Assembly: GCA_013368315.1 (NCBI GenBank)
Contig: JAACJM010000055.1
Coordinates: 310,001 to 374,000 of the forward strand
From: Tetrapyrgos nigripes
Lineage: Eukaryota > Basidiomycota > Agaricomycetes > Agaricales > Campanellaceae
Length of the DNA: 64,000 bases
Direction: 5' to 3'
Below are positions 41,395 to 53,369 of the stretch, piece by piece. Numbering within the stretch: the first letter of the stretch is position 1; the number at the start of each line of letters is the position of its first letter. Both the position numbers and the translations under genes were made by a program. Below the pieces are notes generated by a model, which ran no database searches, was not told the origin of the DNA, and saw only the letters and a list, made by a program, of their open reading frames with translations.

Positions 41395-43228
41395 ATGAAA
41401 TACGGTGCGCATGATGATTCTGAACTGCTCTAGCTGTTCGACGCTGCTCAACGTCCCTGCCTTACTGTCTCTGTAGTTCGTCTCGGAAACTCTGGTCTCA
41501 AAATCTCCAAAATCGTCTTGGGATGCATGTCATATGGTGATCGGAATTGGGAACCATGGGTCCTGGAGGAGGAGGAGGGTATGAAGCAGATTAAGGCTGC
41601 GTGCGTGTTTTTACAATGACACCTTGCTTTGATTAGCTTGCTTGCTTAAGTCGGTTTGCCGTCTGACTGGATGTATGGCATGCCAGTTACGACGCTGGAA
41701 TCAACGCATTCGATACTGCCAATGTATACTCTAATGGACAGTCGGAAGTCATTCTCGGAAAGGCTATCAAGCAGCATAATTTGGATAGGGATAAGATTGT
41801 CGTGATGACCAAGGTTAGTGCTTCATCACTCTCGGTGAAACGAAGATACTTACAGACTCTTCGATTCTTCATACATCAAGCTTTTCTTCGCTGTTAAGAA
41901 AGGAAAGCGTATCCCTCCAGGTACTATAGATGTGGACAGCATTGGTTATGTCAATCAACATGGTTTAAGCCGCAAGGTGTGTCTATAATCGTCGTCTAGG
42001 AATCTTGCATTCCATGTCAGGCTGATGGCATGCATGCGTCTGTCTAGCATATCTTCGATTCTGTCAAACACAGCTTGGAACGTCTCCAACTCGACTATAT
42101 CGACCTCTTGCAATGTACGTTCCCGTGATTTTCTCTGTTCTTTCTCCTAATCTAAATGGCCTGTAGGCCACAGATTCGACAACGACACTCCCATCGAAGA
42201 AACTATGCAAGCTCTCCATGATGTAGTTAAAGCAGGATATGTCAGGTACATCGGGATGTCTTCTTGTTATGCTTGGCAATGTAAGTAGGCGCATCATCCA
42301 TTATTCTTCATTATCGTTCATTTTCGATGGGCTGATTTTGTCTCTCTGTATCAATGATAGTCCACGTCATGCAGAACTATGCCATCACCAACCATCTTAC
42401 TCCATTCGTCTCTATGCAAAATCATTATTCGTTGGTCTATAGAGAGGAAGAGAGGGAGATGTTCCCTACTCTCAAGGTACGTTACATTTGTATTTCTCTT
42501 CAAAGTACCTCTCTCAATCTGTTGCTGCATCCTGAATATCAATTCGCCTTACGCTATGCAGCACTTTGGCGTAGGCTCAATCCCGTGGTCCCCACTCGGC
42601 CGGGGTGTCTTGACTCGTCCGTTGAGCCAGCAAACAAAGAGGGGCGAGGTTGATTTGTACGTTGTTCTAGCTTCGTATGCCGCCGTAAGCATGGTAGATT
42701 AATGAATCCTATGCCTTCAGCCGTATCCCATCATACACCTCTCAAGAATGTACAGGTCAGATCGTCAATCGGTGAGTAATGCGTAAACACATCCACCGAC
42801 TCGAGTGCTGACATTCGTATGTATATCTCAGCGTCGAAGAACTCGCTAAGAAACGCAATCTCTCAATGGCTCAAATTGCTTTTGCTTGGGTCGCGGCCAA
42901 AGATGGTAAGTACATATGCATAATTTCTCACTGTATGAGCTTGGCAAAGAGTACTTACCTACTATATACCGTTCCATTCCACCAGGTGTAACCGCCCCAA
43001 TTATCGGAACCACCTCGATGGAAAATTTGAATGAGCTTATCGGTGCGTTTGCTGTATAGTATCTGTCTGGGATTTTCTGACTCCCTGTTGATTGCTTTCG
43101 TTTCGCCTCGTTTGCTCTTTCTCTGATTTCTCTCTTGGCTGCTAGATGCCGCGGACATCACTCTAACCCCAGACGAGATCAAGTTCCTGGAGGAACCGTA
43201 TAGACCTCAGCCTATCATTGGGCATTGA
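41395..43228 (+). CDS. Aldo-keto reductase
   Basis: NADPH-dependent carbonyl reductase of the AKR superfamily. Twelve exons: 41395-41404, 41477-41600, 41687-41813, 41881-41976, 42048-42114, 42167-42280, 42361-42476, 42562-42656, 42721-42771, 42832-42905, 42986-43042, 43146-43228. All GT-AG; total 1014 nt, 337 aa. The first exon is only 10 nt (ATGAAATACG) and is needed to give [19 protein letters not shown]. Catalytic tetrad: Asp54 and Tyr59 ([10 protein letters not shown]), Lys87 (VVMTK), His143 (LLQCHRFD). Cofactor-end motifs: [12 protein letters not shown] and [16 protein letters not shown]. No defect seen. Substrate unknown; it resembles the fungal aryl-alcohol-dehydrogenase-like group. 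Confidence 0.95.
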
Positions 43229-43279
43229 GCAATGGGAGGCATTCAATATATTGCTAGTGATTGCATTCAGGATTGAGTT

Positions 43280-43500
43280 TGCTTTCTAACCATGTAGCTG
43301 GGTCACTGGCTTGTCTGGCTGTGGCAGTTTACAACCTGACTATCGCACACACACACATACTCTCTCCTTCGTGTTTTGCTTTCATCGTCACTATAGCCTT
43401 AGGCTGACTAGTCTTGAACTTGAAGTGACGGCGGGGCGGGCAGTGAAAAAAAGAATCAAAAATGAACTCGCTGCGAAACAGTATTCGGGGTTTATCATGT
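43280..43500 (+). repeat. Segmental repeat copy B
   Basis: 3' flank of the aldo-keto reductase. Matches 46555-46740 (TGACTATCGCAC, TTCATCGTCACTATAGCTTAGG, CTAGTCTTGAACTTGAA, AAAATGAACTCGCTGCGAAA). Part of a larger duplication that also includes the F-box gene 3' half. Confidence 0.75.
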
Positions 43501-43665
43501 GTATATAGAGTAAGAACAAGTATAACATACAGGTAGTAGGTCGCATATGGCAATAACATGGCAATAAGGCCAGGTGAAGCTCAGACGATGTAACGGAACC
43601 AAGAACACAAAAGACACTGAAAGACAACAAAAAAAAGACAAGCAACCAGGTCCCAGCATGGTCAC

Positions 43666-45768
43666 TCAGGACTCGGAGTCTTCCCAACTCAAACCCGGAT
43701 GCGGCTGCAGATCATCGAAAAACACTTGCAAACCCTCTTTCCCTAATTCCTCCAAATCGCGTCTCAAATTGTCGTACAACGCACCGGTGAGACGGGTGAG
43801 ACGGAGTTTTTTGAGACAGGGGAATCCAAGAGGGAGATGAAAGGATACGGAAAAACCTGGTGCGAGGTTGCAGCTGCCTAGGCTGCCCGAAGTAGGATCA
43901 CTACTAGCACTAGTACCAGTACCAGTAGCAGCGGCAACAACGACGTTACTAGATCCAGATCCAGATCCAGACCCTGGCGACGCCCAGGACTTTGCAGACC
44001 CACGGGTCCGGGACATCACCATACCCAGGAAATCCTCAGACGAGAATCTCGGGTACACCACTAAATCGAGGTGGGTTAGACGGGGAAGGAGTGCAGTTGC
44101 ATTTGCAGGCAGCGTACGCGTGCTGGAGGTGGTCATGGATGTGGTCGTGGTCGTGGAAGGCTGAGATTGAAAGGCTGGATCAGCCATAGCCGAGTTCGGA
44201 TTCGGGTTCGGATTCCGTGTCCCGTTATCATCTCCTCCAGCTCCCGCTCTCGATTCACTAGCTAGTGCTTCACTCCCGCTTCCCCTTCCCGTCGCCAGCG
44301 TTAAGGCCTCCACAACCTCCCCAGTAACCGTCTCCGTATCCGAACACGAACTCTCCTTCACCCTCAAATGCGTCAGCTCGTTCATACATTCCAACCTCAA
44401 CAACTTGAGTAGCTGTTCTCCAGTCATATCGATCATCCACAAACCCAATCTCTTCAATTTCATACCAGTAGCGGTACCGGTACGACCATGGTTATGGCTT
44501 CGCTCCAACATCTCCATAAGAGGGTCTACGTCAAAACCCGATTCGTTTTCCTCGTTACCATTATCATCATCATAGTGGTGGAGGTTGACTGCGTCGCCCA
44601 AGGTAAGAGATTCAAGAGCGGGGAGGGTTAGAGCTTCAAGGACCTTTTCGTATGGGTGGATATCACCCTCGAGTGGTCCAAAGAAGGAATCCCACTCGAT
44701 GAACAAATTCCTCAGGTTGCGAACAACGACCTTGGGCGTATCCTTTAGAGGGTCTTGAACCTGGCAGCAACAGAGAGAGAGATCGGTGAGGTTGGGGAGT
44801 TGTGCCAGAGTGAGCATCACACGTCTCGGTTCACTGTTTGTCAACTCGAGGGAACGGAGTGAACGGACAGAGCTGTTAATGGCTAGACCAAAGAAGTCTA
44901 TGGACATGGAGCGTAGGTTGGGGACTCGGAGGGGTAGAGGAGATATCCGTTCTTCCACAAGGAATGGAGAGTCATCGACGTATAGATGCGCGTCTGGATC
45001 ATTTGCGATATCCAGCCGAATCAAGTGAGGAAGGTCGGTGTAGGTAAGCTGCTGGAGGATCTCACTCTCGACAAATGGATGATAAATAGGTCCGAGGGAG
45101 ACAGAGCCCCATCTAGACGCGTGTTGGAGTAGTTTATGTAGATTAGTGTCGGTTTCATATGGATACCAGCGGGTTTGCATAGCACTAGCATCCTCGAGGT
45201 GAAAATGCAAAGCAACGGGGTTGGATCGGGTAAGAAAGAGGTCGAGGAGTTGGGGTGGAGTGGTTCTCTGGTTGTAGCTGAGAATGATGTGGGACCATAA
45301 TGAAGGGGTGGATTGGATTATCTTGCGCCAAGTACTGCATACCGAGGCTAGGGCCAAGGTGGGAATGTCCGAGATCCGCGTAGAACACAAGTCGTTGCCT
45401 ACGAGGAGCACTGACAACCACGCGCTGGCGGCATCATTAACGGTACAGCAGACCTGGCGCATGATTTCGGTCATGACCTCCGTTGGGACTCTACGGATAG
45501 GAGATACCATGCATCGGAGGTCGAGGAGGTAGGTCTCTAACGCCTGCTTGTCCCTTTCGATCTTAGCAGTAGTGGAACGGAGATTATGGAGTTCCCTCCG
45601 ATATCGTTCAATGTCCTCATCCCCTTCTTTGATAAGTTGACATATCATAGCGTATTCGGAGGATTGGGGTACATGACCAGAACGGATCTTCTCAACGTTG
45701 TCCACAGCACGAACACGAAGTTTGAGTTTGAGAGCGTGCCCGCATTGGTGGCAGAGAGTGGTAGACAC
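43666..45768 (-). CDS. F-box/LRR-like protein, 700 aa
   Basis: Probable substrate-recognition subunit of an SCF ubiquitin ligase. A single open exon with a clear start (MSTTLCHQCG...). Residues about 45-85 form a coiled coil (EDIERYRRELHNLRS...ERDKQALETYLLDL). The F-box-like motif follows at about 92 (RRVPTEVMTEIM) with STWRKIIQSTPSLWSHIILS. LRR-like repeats lie in the middle (LPNLTDLSLCCCQV, LPALESLTLGDAV, MKLKRLGLWMIDM). The tail has Ser/Thr/Gly-rich low complexity and ends FFDDLQPHPGLSWEDSES. The target is unknown; mushroom genomes carry many such proteins. A truncated duplicate lies upstream at 47.0-48.1 kb. Confidence 0.85.
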   Translation of the reverse strand: MSTTLCHQCGHALKLKLRVRAVDNVEKIRSGHVPQSSEYAMICQLIKEGDEDIERYRRELHNLRSTTAKIERDKQALETYLLDLRCMVSPIRRVPTEVMTEIMRQVCCTVNDAASAWLSVLLVGNDLCSTRISDIPTLALASVCSTWRKIIQSTPSLWSHIILSYNQRTTPPQLLDLFLTRSNPVALHFHLEDASAMQTRWYPYETDTNLHKLLQHASRWGSVSLGPIYHPFVESEILQQLTYTDLPHLIRLDIANDPDAHLYVDDSPFLVEERISPLPLRVPNLRSMSIDFFGLAINSSVRSLRSLELTNSEPRRVMLTLAQLPNLTDLSLCCCQVQDPLKDTPKVVVRNLRNLFIEWDSFFGPLEGDIHPYEKVLEALTLPALESLTLGDAVNLHHYDDDNGNEENESGFDVDPLMEMLERSHNHGRTGTATGMKLKRLGLWMIDMTGEQLLKLLRLECMNELTHLRVKESSCSDTETVTGEVVEALTLATGRGSGSEALASESRAGAGGDDNGTRNPNPNPNSAMADPAFQSQPSTTTTTSMTTSSTRTLPANATALLPRLTHLDLVVYPRFSSEDFLGMVMSRTRGSAKSWASPGSGSGSGSSNVVVAAATGTGTSASSDPTSGSLGSCNLAPGFSVSFHLPLGFPCLKKLRLTRLTGALYDNLRRDLEELGKEGLQVFFDDLQPHPGLSWEDSES

Positions 45769-46439
45769 GTATTGTCGGGCTGGAACGTTTTTGTGCTGCT
45801 GCTGCTCTTTCTTTGCGTATTCTTGACATTGGCATTTGTTTACCGGCTGTCGGTGGGATATTTAGTCGCGTAGGTTGAGAAAAGATGGAAAACTGAAAGG
45901 GAGACTCGCCGGGCTGTCAGAATCTGGCAAGGAGCTGGAGGAGGATGACATAGAACCCAATGCGTTGCGGGTGCCTGAGTAAAATATGTAAGTCCTTTTA
46001 CCAGCAAATACACACGTCAAAGGGGTCGTACAATGAAAGCAAAGAGGAGTAGACTTGTACCCTAGGTTGGCGATGGTAGTCAAGGTGAAACAGAAACAAG
46101 AGGGAATTCAAATTGCGGAATTGGTAAATCGACGGCGGTCACGCTCTTTAGCCTTTCCTCCAATGCATCACCGGTCTTCTGTCCTTTGTCAACGTCTGTC
46201 CTTCACTTCAAGACCACTTCAAGGATCTATACTTGTCCTGAGTTCATTATACGTACTACTGCTAGTCCCACAGTGAGCAGGAAGGAGGATGAGTTTATTA
46301 TAGGTTAAGTTGGACCAGGATATGATGCACCGACGGGAAGTATCGCAAGCTAGCGTAACCTACAGATACGCTTGCGTCCCCGGGACTCTGATACCTAACG
46401 AAGGAAGATCAGTAGTTGCCCATACGTCAGTGTCCGCCT

Positions 46440-46790
46440 TCGCCGCTATCCTCGGTACGCGTACTATTCTCGAGTTTTTTACCACTGACTTTGCTTTCGA
46501 GTCCGAGTCGTCGTGGAGTCATTCAATTTCCAAGCTTGCCTGGCTTTAGTTTACAAGCTGACTATCGCACTGGACCCGCACACTCTCTCCTCCGTATTCT
46601 GCTCGCTCTCCATGTTTCTGTTGCACTGTATCTTCATCGTCACTATAGCTTAGGTTGGCTAGTCCTTGAACTTGAATTGACGGCCGCGGGCATTGAAACA
46701 ATGAAAAATGAACTCGCTGCGAAAACTATTCGGGGTCTATCATACATAGAGTAAGTACAACTATAATGGTACTGGATGAAATACAGTGGG
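46440..46790 (+). repeat. Segmental repeat copy C
   Basis: Covers the words of both copy A (46440-46560) and copy B (46555-46780), joined together. This suggests copies A and B are parts of one ancestral unit. It lies just 3' of the F-box pseudogene in the same relation as copy B to the F-box gene. The remaining 45769-46440 sequence is the 5' flank of the F-box gene, with no supported gene. Confidence 0.7.
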
Positions 46791-47015
46791 TTATGCCGTT
46801 TGGTATCGTTGGATGAGAAAAGGTGAGGTACCGGCACGATAAAACGAACGGGGAGGGGACAATTTACTATTTAGGTAGTAAACATCCCAATCGTGATTGG
46901 GACGATAGGAAACCCGCATACGGCGATACTCGACTACAGGCTGGCTGAGGCTCAGACGGACCAAAAGGTAAGGGAACCAGGAACCCAAAAAAAAAAAAAA
47001 CAGGTCCCGTCGCGG

Positions 47016-48095
47016 TCACTTGGCAGGACTTGGAGTCTGCTCAACTGTTCCAACTCGGACTCGGATGTGGTGGCAGATCATTAAAACACACTTCCAAACC
47101 CTCCTTCCCAATTCCTCCAAATCGCGTCTTAAACTGTCTCCTAACATCCTGGTGAGACGGGTGAGATGGAGCTTTTTGAGACGGGAGAATCCAAGAAGGA
47201 AACCGAAGGATGCGGAAGGACCTTGTCCGAGGCTTCCCGGAGTACTACCACTAGCACTAGCACCAGCAGCAGTAGCAGCAGCAACAACGTTGCTAGACCC
47301 AGATCCTGGCCCTGAAGACACCCGGGACATAACCATACCCAGGAAATCCTCAGACGAGAATCTCGGGTACACCACTAAATCGAGGTGGGTTAGACGGGGA
47401 AGGAGTGCATTTGCAGCAGTTGCAGCTGCAGGCACCGTACGAATGCTTGAGGTGGTCGTGGTCGCGGTCGGGGAAGGCTGAGGTTGAGGATGAGGTTGAG
47501 ATTGTGATTGAACTGCATGAGCCATAGCCAAATTCGGATTCAGATTCGGATTGGATTCGGAGTCCTGTTATCATCTCCTCCAGAGGCTACAGCTCCCGTT
47601 CCACTGGCAGCTAATGCTTCACTCCCCCTCTCCCTCTTCAGCGTTAACGCCTCCACAACCTCCCCAGTAACCGTCTCCGTATACGAACACGAACTCTCCT
47701 TCACCTTCAAATGTGTTCATACACTCCAACTTCAACAACTTGAGTAACTGTTCTCCGGTCATTTCGGTCGTCCATAGTCCCAATTTCTTCAGTTTCAAAC
47801 CGGTACCGGTATGACTATGTTTATAGCTTCGCTCCAACATCTCCATAAGCGGGTCTACGCAAAACCCTAGTACGCTGTCCTCGTTATCATCACCGTCATG
47901 GTGACTGTAGTGGTAGGTGCCGGCTGCGTCAACCAAGGCGAGGGATTCAAGAGCAGGAAGGGTTAGGGCTTTGAAAATCGATCTCGTTTCGTGTGGGAGG
48001 GTATCACCCTCGGGCCGCTCAGAGTCAAGATAGGAATAATCCCACTTGATGAACAATCCCACTCGATGAACAAATTCCTCAAGTTGGCAGCGACT
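47016..48095 (-). pseudogene. Truncated duplicate of the F-box gene
   Basis: Matches the C-terminal half of the 43666-45768 protein: ALTLPALESLALVDAAG, VDPLMEMLERSYKH, LKLKKLGLWTTEMTGEQLLK, NALLPRLTHLDLVVYPRFSS, FSRLKKLHLTRLTRMLGDSL. The F-box and N-terminal half are missing (the match begins at about 48090), and at least two frameshifts are present (near 47700 and 47560). Low-complexity parts differ in repeat number. The terminal residues differ because of an indel. Confidence 0.85.
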
Positions 48096-48678
48096 CGGAC
48101 GACCTTGGGTGCTCTACTTTAGTAGATCGTCAGGGTGTCTGTCTAGGAGAGACTAGACCTTGGGCATGTCCATTACAGAACGATCTTCAATCTGCCAGTG
48201 GCACTTATGACTCAAAACGGTTTTTAAAAGGGACAGTGACTATTTCTCTCGATCTGGCCTCAAATTGTCTAAAATATCGGGCGAGATGGGGAAGTTCCGA
48301 GGTGCCCGTTGCGGCCCAATTTGGCCGTATGAACTTTTCACTGGGAAGCTTCAACGCGGCGACCGTTGCACTTCTTCGACCAACAAACTCTTTGCAAGAG
48401 TGATGTAATGCCATTACTTACTTTAGGGCAGGTCGTGTCGTGAAGGCTACGCGTCCAAGTCGTTGAACTCGCGCATCAAAGCTGAGAAATTAGAATGACA
48501 TTGTGTTCTCATTCAATTATCTACCAGGATTAGAATTTTGATCATCGGTAGACAATAGTCAGTAAATTCTCTTCCGACAGCAGCGATTCAGGGGACCTAA
48601 ATCAAAGAATTCCCCTTCTTCGCCATACCAAAGGATGACATTCAGAATCAATCATCTCTTTCTATTCCTAATATCTCA
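48096..48678. other. Intergenic, no gene seen
   Basis: Contains TGTCTGTCTAGGAGAGACTA near 48138, which recurs in inverted orientation near 51250. Otherwise no supported feature. Confidence 0.5.
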
Positions 48679-50637
48679 TCATAAATCTACTATACTATCC
48701 AATATTGTACTACGACTAGCCCGACCGTTCCTCCTCCTCAAACTCGAGACTGTTTCAAGTCCTAGATCACGACTTTCCGACCATGACATAGTGGGAACAA
48801 AATCAATATCAATCAACCTTTGAGAGGAGAGGATTCCTTCATCGACTGATTTATGAAGGTTGAGAAGCATACGCGACACCATTATCCCGGAGAGGTTGAG
48901 TGTGAACGTGAATAGGGGATCTGTGGTGTAGGCCTGTGGTTAGGAAGAGGCGGAGGAAATTCAACAAACAGAAGGCAAAATGAATGTTCTGAATACCTAC
49001 CCCGGACGCCTAAGCCACAGAACTAAGTAAGTAGACACGCATGCGTATGGAAAAAGCTCGACTTACATAGTATGTTATTACATTCGCAAGCTCTCCGAGT
49101 AGCATGAATCTGGTATATCCGTACATCTGAGTAGTTGAAGACGACAATTTACAGCATTGGTACTTACACGTAGTATACAGCACCTGTGATATAGAATAAG
49201 GAGTAAGAAATTGATTATCGATTCGTTCGCCTAAACAGGCAAGATACTCACCATCTCTAATTAACAACCCAATCAACGGATCCAGCACCTGGGCATTGAA
49301 GCCATGGTGATGTCTCATCGACCAGGATTTCCAAAGTGTTAATGAAAACAAGAGAGAGTCGATGACTATAGTTAGTATCCATGGGATTATGCGTTCTGGT
49401 TACAGAAAGAAGAAAGAAAGAGCAAAGACAAATCAGATTGAGTATGAGTTTGATACAAGTACAAGTGAGAGACGCACGGAAGACACTGAGAAGACAAAAG
49501 TCAAAGCATACGACGAGGATGAATCAAGTTGAAAATGACGGTGGTTGTTTGCTGAAAATGGACTCACGAATCGACACGTATCTGGACCACACACCCTTCA
49601 GGATGCAATTCCATCGGTACGGCACCTTGGTATAAGCTCAACCACTGTTGACGTATAGAAAACTCAGCGTTGAACGCAAGACCACAATCAGCAAGTCCTA
49701 CTCACCAAAGCAACAACAATAACTAACATATTTGCGACCACCATAATAACCAAAATTCGACGACTCCGTTCGTAAAGCGCGTATATACGCAAGCAGAGGG
49801 AGCCTGCCCGGGTCAGAGCCAACGTATGGATCGTGGATAAGGAGAATTGAAAATGAGGAAAGCATAGAAGAGCTGGGGGGAAGTTGAAAGTCTACCTACC
49901 GCTTATTACCGTACCTCTCAAAGTGATCCAAACGATCCAGTAGGAATTGTATCGCATGCACCTAGATAGACAAGCAAGTAACATGCCACTTCAGAATCAA
50001 AGGGCAGATCTGGGATTTATCTCGATTGGAATTTACTGACGCCTGGAAAGTAAAAAGCAAAAATATTAGTGTTCAGAGCCAGAGCCATGAAGTCGACGTA
50101 TAAATTAAAGAACAAGCCCGTGATAAACCGAATGAAGGGGTATGCACTCACCCTAGTACTCATCATCGAAAACTTCACCACCGTCACAGGAATCGTTCCG
50201 ACTAGCCCCAAATATCGGATGATAAGGAAGCAATAAGAGGATAGGATTTTAGGCCGTGTCCAGATGTAGTTGACTTCATCGCCTGAAACGATATTAACCA
50301 GATGCGAATACATCGCAGTCAACCACTGAGTACCAGGAAGTTTGGTAGAAGTTAGTAGGCAGAACTCACTGAAAGTGATAATATGATCCCAAAAAAGAAT
50401 CGCTACAAATTTTGCGTTTGTGGGTTCACAAGCGTCCACGTCAAAAAGCTGCAAAGATGACGTACTGATACCCAGGATGTACATATACCTATGAACCATT
50501 CTGCGGACTCGCAGAATAATAGCATCAATACGTACTGTGCAGGGAAGGGCAAGGATATAGAAGAAATAGAATGGAGCTACTCACATCTGCTTTTCAATAC
50601 CGACGATGTCAACGCCAGAATTGCTGCCTTGATCCAT
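48679..50637 (-). CDS. DUF6533-type multi-span membrane protein
   Basis: Start ATG at 50637 (MDQGSNSGVDIVGIEKQ); exon 2 from about 50508 carries ILFWDHIITFS, and across the next intron (donor GTGAGT, acceptor TTTCAG) DEVNYIWTRPKILSSYCFLI, IRYLGLVG. The pattern WDHxxTFxDEVxxIWxRPKxxxxxxFLxxRYL is the DUF6533 signature. Further exons: CMRYNSYWIVWITLR (about 49940), ARAGSLCLRIYALYERSRRI then LVIMVVANMLVIVVAL (about 49740), FSLTLWKSW and LDPLIGLLIRDG (about 49300), YGYTRFMLLGELANVITYYV (about 49090), and a soluble tail ending at 48679. About seven spans, GPCR-like topology; role unknown. Internal splice sites 50150-49960 are the least certain. Confidence 0.75.
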
Positions 50638-52802
50638 AATGATATAATTCCTCAGGATTTTTGAACGAGATGGTTTTGTTTTGTTTTTGGCTCGCGGTCG
50701 TGAGGAGAGGAGAGGAATGGATAAAGCAGGGTGTAGAGCGTAGACTGACAGATGGAGCGAAAGAAATGCAAATGAATTCGAAGGAAAGAGACGGAAATGG
50801 AGAGGAGGACAGGATTTTGACAGGTGAAGGGAGTAGGGGCAAGAATACGATAGAAGCCGAAAGAAACACAAGAACGCGAATACGAAAACACAACGACAAC
50901 GCAAGTGACAATATTCCAACAATATTCTCTACAGAATCAAACCAAAAAGGCCTGGGTCTGGGGGAGGCGGGGAAGAGGTGCGCCGAAGGAGAGTACTGGG
51001 AAGAGGAAGATGAAGATGGAAGATGGAAGATGGAGGAAGCAAGTGCGACGAAGGAAAGGAAGAGGAAAGGGAATCCTCGGTAGAGAGGAAATGGGGAAGG
51101 AATTCGTCTATCTCCACTAGTGTGTCCTTTTCTAAAAGCTTTTCGGTGTCGCTAGCCAATTTCGTCCCTGCATCCCTGCATTCAAAGTGTTGACACCTGT
51201 AACCAAGGGCGGACTGAATATCCCGCACATACACACCCAATGGCTAGACCTAGTCTCTCCTAGACAGACAGTAACAGCGATCATTAAAATAATGCGTTAG
51301 CAGTCTGTTGATAACCCGGGTGCTTTTGGGGACTCGCTTTGATCAATACATTTGATATATTGTGTAATCTTCACACAAGCCATTTTCGGAAGGAGAGTGA
51401 CGTCACAGCTTAAGCTTTTACTTCTACACGGTCAGACGTTCGTTGAGTCTCAGGCTCAAGGATTTCCCTCGCGCTAAGAGAAAATTAAAATTTGAAGCAC
51501 AGTCCGATTTCTTTGAAACGTAGCATCAAGTACATGTACATAGCCTGGCGTAACGAATAAAATCCAAACTCAGGCTTTTCCAGCCTTCTTAGGTCCTCAG
51601 GACCATGATCCCCATGCTGATGACGTCGTAATCTGAAGTCCGTGGGAACAGGCCGTCTTCAAGCCGTGCTGCAGTGCTGCAGTGTGCTTCGTTGACCTGG
51701 CACTAGACCATCATCATTCCCTCCTTCGGTTTCCTTAATTCTCTTACCTCCAGCTTGAACCCCTTCTTCAACACCTTCCCTGAAATGACTGGAAAGCGCG
51801 TCGACGCGCACAGAATGCCTAAAATTTGCTTCCGTTGACGTCAAGTTGACGCGTTGTGGACTGGTGTCACGGTGGTGATTTGTTTGTCCTTGTTGTTGGC
51901 ATGTTGGACTTCACCAGTCCACCCGATTTTCTTCTGCCTCCTTCCTTTGGGTATGCGCTGGCTGCTGATCGTTTCCATTTCTCCTTGCACTGCGTGTTTG
52001 ATCTCTGTTCATTTCAGAGCGGGTAAACGGGCCTCAACTACTAGCCTCAAGTCGTTTGCAACAATTCAGATTCTCGTCAAGACTTCAATCGTCCCTAGAA
52101 CACTCAGGCGGCACTTCAAGACATACTATCTTCAAGGCCGCAAGACGCTATTGGGACATCAATTCCTCGTCAAGGGCTGCAACTCTTCAAGATCAAAGTC
52201 CTCAAATGAAGGCTGCAACTCTTCAACATTGCGAATGCTCAAGGTCTCTTCGACGTCCAAGTCCTCAAGTAAAACCTGCCTGGTCCTGAACTTCAACGGT
52301 TCTAATTTTTACTATCATCTCCTTTCCACTCTTTGTTAGATTGTCGGTTCTACAATTTACTTGCAAAGGTATGTTTTCTGATAAAGACGCGTTCTTTTCC
52401 ACTAATGACATTTATTACAGGGAATGGTGAAAGGGCAGGACACTCTAGGGCATAAATACATCCATTATTACTTGTAAAACATTCGTTCCATAGAAATAAA
52501 CTGGTTTTTACTGCATTTGCATCTCGAAGAGGGTGATCGGGTGAACCGGAATAAGGAAACGAACAATCGGTAAGGCGTGGATGCGTGCTCCGTAGGATTG
52601 ATGCTCAGGCCAAAAAATTTGAAGCCCAGGCTCAGTAGACGCGGAGGCTCTAATTGCAAAAGTGACACTGAAGAGCACCTCATTCGGAACTTAGTTTCAA
52701 GGTCCCAAGTTTAGCCTGAGGTGCACCAGATCGTCTGCCTGTGTAGTGTCCGACCTTCGCTTTCTGCGTGTCGCATCTGCTGACCGCATTTACTTTGCTG
52801 CT
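50638..52802. other. Intergenic, no gene supported
   Basis: The 5' flank of the DUF6533 gene, G/A-rich to about 51100. CTAGTCTCTCCTAGACAGACA at 51250 is the inverted partner of 48138. From 52020 to 52300 a low-complexity stretch (CTTCAAG, CTCAAG, CAACTCTTCAA words) gives spurious frames (51854-52339). No tRNA or module seen. Confidence 0.5.
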
Positions 52803-53369
52803 ATGTCCGAAAAGAGAGGACGAGGACGGCCTCTGAGTAACAAATATTCGGCTCATCTCTCGACGCAAGCAACATCTCAGCCCCTCAATTGGGCTTTGGT
52901 ACATTCTACATCAAATACCGCAACTCCCTCCGAGTCTCTTCCTTCCACTTCGTTCTCATTTCCATACCTGTCAAATGTCAATTATCCCCATTCTGTGACG
53001 TATCTACAGGCAGCGACACTTGCTTCGACTCCATCAAACCCGGTTGCACTGTCCATCAATACACCTTCTATCAACGATCTTCCAGACTTGACCATGGGAT
53101 TGGACTCACCATTTGATGATATGCCGCTATCTACCCCTTCCTCTCCCAAACGAAAACACGACAATACAGATAATCCTTTCGTGTCTAGTACTCTAGAACC
53201 ATCTCTTTTTCCTAATCCTCCCTCACCACCACATTATCCCTCGTATAAATGAGTACGGAAGGATACACTCAGACGAGGAGAAGGCAGATCTGGTACTTGA
53301 TGAGATTCATAGTCACTTTTCTGGGAGCATTGGGAAATTTCTGGATGTAATCTTGACGACAGAAGGTCT

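Noticed and set aside
51854..52339. 161-codon frame
   Set aside because: Runs through a low-complexity CTTCAAG/CAACTCTTCAA stretch; no motif or intron structure.
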